From Oligoflexia bacterium (GTDB lineage Bacteria; Bdellovibrionota; Bdellovibrionia; Bdellovibrionales; Bdellovibrionaceae), in NCBI GenBank assembly GCA_016861345.1, contig BOLD01000006.1, positions 141,605 through 205,604 of the forward strand: 64,000 bases of DNA. Direction: 5' to 3'. Below are positions 62,330 to 64,000 of this stretch, piece by piece. Each line of letters opens with the position of its first letter. The first letter of the stretch is position 1. The notes under the pieces are model-generated. The model did no database searches. It was given only the letters and a program-made list of their open reading frames with translations, and was not told the origin of the DNA. The position numbers and the translations under genes are program-made.

Positions 62330-64000
62330 ATGAAACTTTTTGCGAAAACATTGATGATGATTCTTCTGACCGCCAGTTTTGCTGCAGAGAGAGCCAACGC
62401 TAATTTCTGGGGAACTGGAATGGCAATGGGCATGGGATCGTGCGGATACGAAGTGCAGATCGGCGATGAAGCAACATCAATTCTTGATAACGTCAAAGAA
62501 CTTCAGTCTCAGAAAAAAGATCTTGAAAAAGAAAAGTCTGAGCAGCAGAAAAAAGTTAGTGAGCTGAAGCGAGCTTTTGAAAAAGCAAAGGGACAAGTTA
62601 AGATCAATGGTCTCAATAAAGATGCCTTCAACTTGGTTTCTAACCACATTGAAAAATTCAATCAGTGTGACATGTATGAAAAAGGCGAGACAGCTGATCC
62701 ATCTCCTAAGCCAGGGCAACGTGCAGATTCGGGTGCAAAAGCTCCAGATGGAAAAAGCAATGCTTCAATTCCAACAAAGCCATTTGATCCAGGCACTTGG
62801 TCTTCATACTGTGATGCAAAAACAAATGAAGTTCGTTCAAGTATTTGTAAAGAGCAGTCAGCTCAGCAAAAGTTTGGTCATAAGCTTGATGTCTGTGAAA
62901 CAGGCGTTCAAGAGTGGCAGAAAAATTTTAAGGAATTTAAAGAGGCCGAAGCTCAGTTAAAAGCATACGACGAGCAGATTAAGGCACTCAATACTGCAAT
63001 TAACGATAATAAAAAAGAGGCCAACAAGGCGGCAGAGCGCTATTTCAAGGAAAAGCGTGAAGAGATGACTGAGGGCGGTTGTGTTGATTGCTATATTGCA
63101 GGCAATGGATCCGGCGCGATTTACTCACCAAGGAAAGCCTCTGGTGTTGAGATCGCTGCAAATGTAGCCCTTGGCCTTGGCGCAATGTATTTCGGAAATC
63201 GATTGAATCAGTACGTTTCTGATAATAACGCAAAACTTGGTTTTGCGTCTCAAGCGTATCCAACATTTGGCTACGGTTATCCTTACTTTATGGGTGCTCT
63301 TTACGGTGCCATTGGTGGCGGAGTTGGCGGCGGATCCTTCGGCTGCGGTGGTGGCGTCGGTGGTGGCGGATTCCCAATGGGTCCATATGGAATGATGGGT
63401 CCTTATGCGATGGGCGGTCTCTATGGCCCTGGCGGCATGGGAGGAGCCTTTGGATATCCTCCGGGAATGTATGGTCCGATGATGGGTGGTGGAATGTACC
63501 TTCCCGGAATGGGGCCCGGTGGAATGGCCGGTCCTTGGGGACTTGGTGGAATGGGCGGCATGGGTATGGGTGGATTCCCATATGGCATGGGCGGAATGGG
63601 CGGCTTGGGCGGTGGTTTCGGAATGCCTGGTATGGGCATGGGCGGAATGGGCGGCCTTGGTATGTGTATTCAAGCTCCTTGTCCTGTTGGCGGAATGGGT
63701 GCCGGTGGTTTCCCATTCGGAATGGGTGGAGTTGGTGGAATGGGCTTCCCATATGGCATGGGCGGAATGGGTGGACTTGGAATGCCTGGTATGGGCATGG
63801 GTTATCCGTTCGGCATGGGCATGGGTGGCATGGGTGGATTCCCAGGTCTTGGCGGAATGGGTGGACTCGGAATGGGCTATCCTGGCATGGGCATGGGCGG
63901 AATGGGTGGACTCGGAATGCCTGGTATGGGCATGGGTGGACTCGGAATGCCTGGTATGGGCATGGGTGGACTCGGAATGCCTGGTATGGGCATGGGTGGA
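62330..64000 (+). CDS. Secreted protein with long Gly/Met-rich repeat (3' end outside window)
   Basis: The frame is open for 557 codons to the window edge. AGGAG lies seven bases before the ATG. A Sec signal (MKLFAKTLMMILLTASFAAERANA) is followed by a helical, coiled-coil-like part (about 55-90, KDLEKEKSEQQKKVSELK), a Cys-containing region (YCDAKT, SICKEQ, DVCETG, GGCVDCYIAG) and a hydrophobic stretch near 280. From about residue 318 nearly everything is Gly, Met, Pro, Tyr and Phe in GMGG/GMPGMGMGG units. Reverse-strand frames over this region are artefacts of the repeat. Such tails could be elastic, adhesive, or bind copper through Met. Family not recognised. Confidence 0.85.
   Translation, partial: MKLFAKTLMMILLTASFAAERANANFWGTGMAMGMGSCGYEVQIGDEATSILDNVKELQSQKKDLEKEKSEQQKKVSELKRAFEKAKGQVKINGLNKDAFNLVSNHIEKFNQCDMYEKGETADPSPKPGQRADSGAKAPDGKSNASIPTKPFDPGTWSSYCDAKTNEVRSSICKEQSAQQKFGHKLDVCETGVQEWQKNFKEFKEAEAQLKAYDEQIKALNTAINDNKKEANKAAERYFKEKREEMTEGGCVDCYIAGNGSGAIYSPRKASGVEIAANVALGLGAMYFGNRLNQYVSDNNAKLGFASQAYPTFGYGYPYFMGALYGAIGGGVGGGSFGCGGGVGGGGFPMGPYGMMGPYAMGGLYGPGGMGGAFGYPPGMYGPMMGGGMYLPGMGPGGMAGPWGLGGMGGMGMGGFPYGMGGMGGLGGGFGMPGMGMGGMGGLGMCIQAPCPVGGMGAGGFPFGMGGVGGMGFPYGMGGMGGLGMPGMGMGYPFGMGMGGMGGFPGLGGMGGLGMGYPGMGMGGMGGLGMPGMGMGGLGMPGMGMGGLGMPGMGMGG
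63908..63997 (+). repeat. Three perfect 30-base tandem repeats, continuing past the window
   Basis: Three identical 30-base units coding GLGMPGMGMG. Degenerate copies of the same unit are seen upstream (for example at 63771-63800). Exact identity at silent positions indicates recent expansion. Confidence 0.95.

Noticed and set aside
62379..62960. Two plus-strand frames inside the Gly/Met-rich gene
   Set aside because: Out of frame with the signal peptide and coiled coil of the gene starting at 62330, which explains the whole stretch.
63045..63752. Long reverse-strand open frames rich in His, Ser, Thr and Pro
   Set aside because: They are the complement of the Gly/Met repeat; the repeat itself keeps these frames open. 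No ribosome sites, and the plus-strand frame has a signal peptide and good start.
1..64000. tRNA, rRNA, CRISPR, prophage or complete insertion sequence
   Set aside because: Reading all gaps longer than 50 bases on both strands showed no cloverleaf-like genes, no spaced repeats of CRISPR type, and no phage structural genes; a covariance-model scan would be needed for certainty.

Overview
The window looks like chromosomal DNA of a Bdellovibrio-like predatory bacterium (class Bdellovibrionia). The evidence is a moderately low GC content, very tight gene packing, many secreted or lipoprotein genes that I cannot place in a wider family, and the flagellar export order fliL-M-N-O-P-Q-R-flhB-flhA-flhF-flhG-fliA. 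The AT-richness is closer to the low-GC members such as B. exovorus than to B. bacteriovorus HD100. This assignment is inference and was not tested by a search. I see no tRNA, rRNA, CRISPR array, prophage or complete insertion sequence.

Layout. 1-8.1 kb: end of a histidine kinase gene, pgeF, a complete livKHMGF branched-chain amino-acid importer, pfkA, an HU gene, yacG and a lipoprotein. 8.1-14.1 kb: a single transposase-like (Y1/RAYT) gene, a ychJ-like gene, and the lipoprotein/translation operon ileS-lspA-lgt. 14.2-21.5 kb: the most unusual region. A radical SAM/SPASM enzyme, a 65-residue peptide, a CHASE2 histidine kinase and an NtrC-type sigma-54 activator form one overlapping operon behind a good sigma-54 promoter. 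The next gene upstream, for a 704-residue secreted protein, has its own sigma-54 promoter and two upstream dyads. 21.7-38.5 kb: metallo-hydrolase, class A penicillin-binding protein, DUF507 pair plus a basic-tailed GroES-like protein, outer-membrane and secreted proteins, lysine 2,3-aminomutase family enzyme, PcrA/UvrD helicase, a lipoprotein metallopeptidase candidate, pentapeptide-repeat and SPOR proteins, and suhB. 38.5-41.7 kb: a large protein with one intact and one degenerate GGDEF domain. 41.8-52.8 kb: the flagellar export and regulation operon behind a near-consensus sigma-54 promoter. 52.8-57.3 kb: a secreted protein, rpoH, a PHA-system protein, aspS, and a small gene with an almost perfect sigma-28 promoter. 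57.2-62.2 kb: a CpaF-type ATPase and secretin pair behind a sigma-54 promoter, a DUF4143 ATPase behind a 32-bp tandem repeat, and a receiver-kinase hybrid. 62.3-64 kb: an unfinished secreted protein ending in a long Gly/Met repeat.

How it fits together. Alternative sigma factors are the connecting theme. fliA (sigma-28) lies at the end of the flagellar operon, which itself begins at a sigma-54 site, and a sigma-28 promoter about 4 kb downstream precedes a possible FlgM-like gene. Sigma-54 sites of the GG-N10-GC type precede four transcription units: the peptide/two-component operon, the 704-residue protein, the flagellar operon and the secretin operon. The NtrC-type activator encoded in the peptide operon is a natural candidate for autoregulation of that operon and for activating its neighbour. 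Best candidate for an undescribed system: a modified peptide made by the radical SAM enzyme and co-produced with a CHASE2 sensor and a sigma-54 activator.
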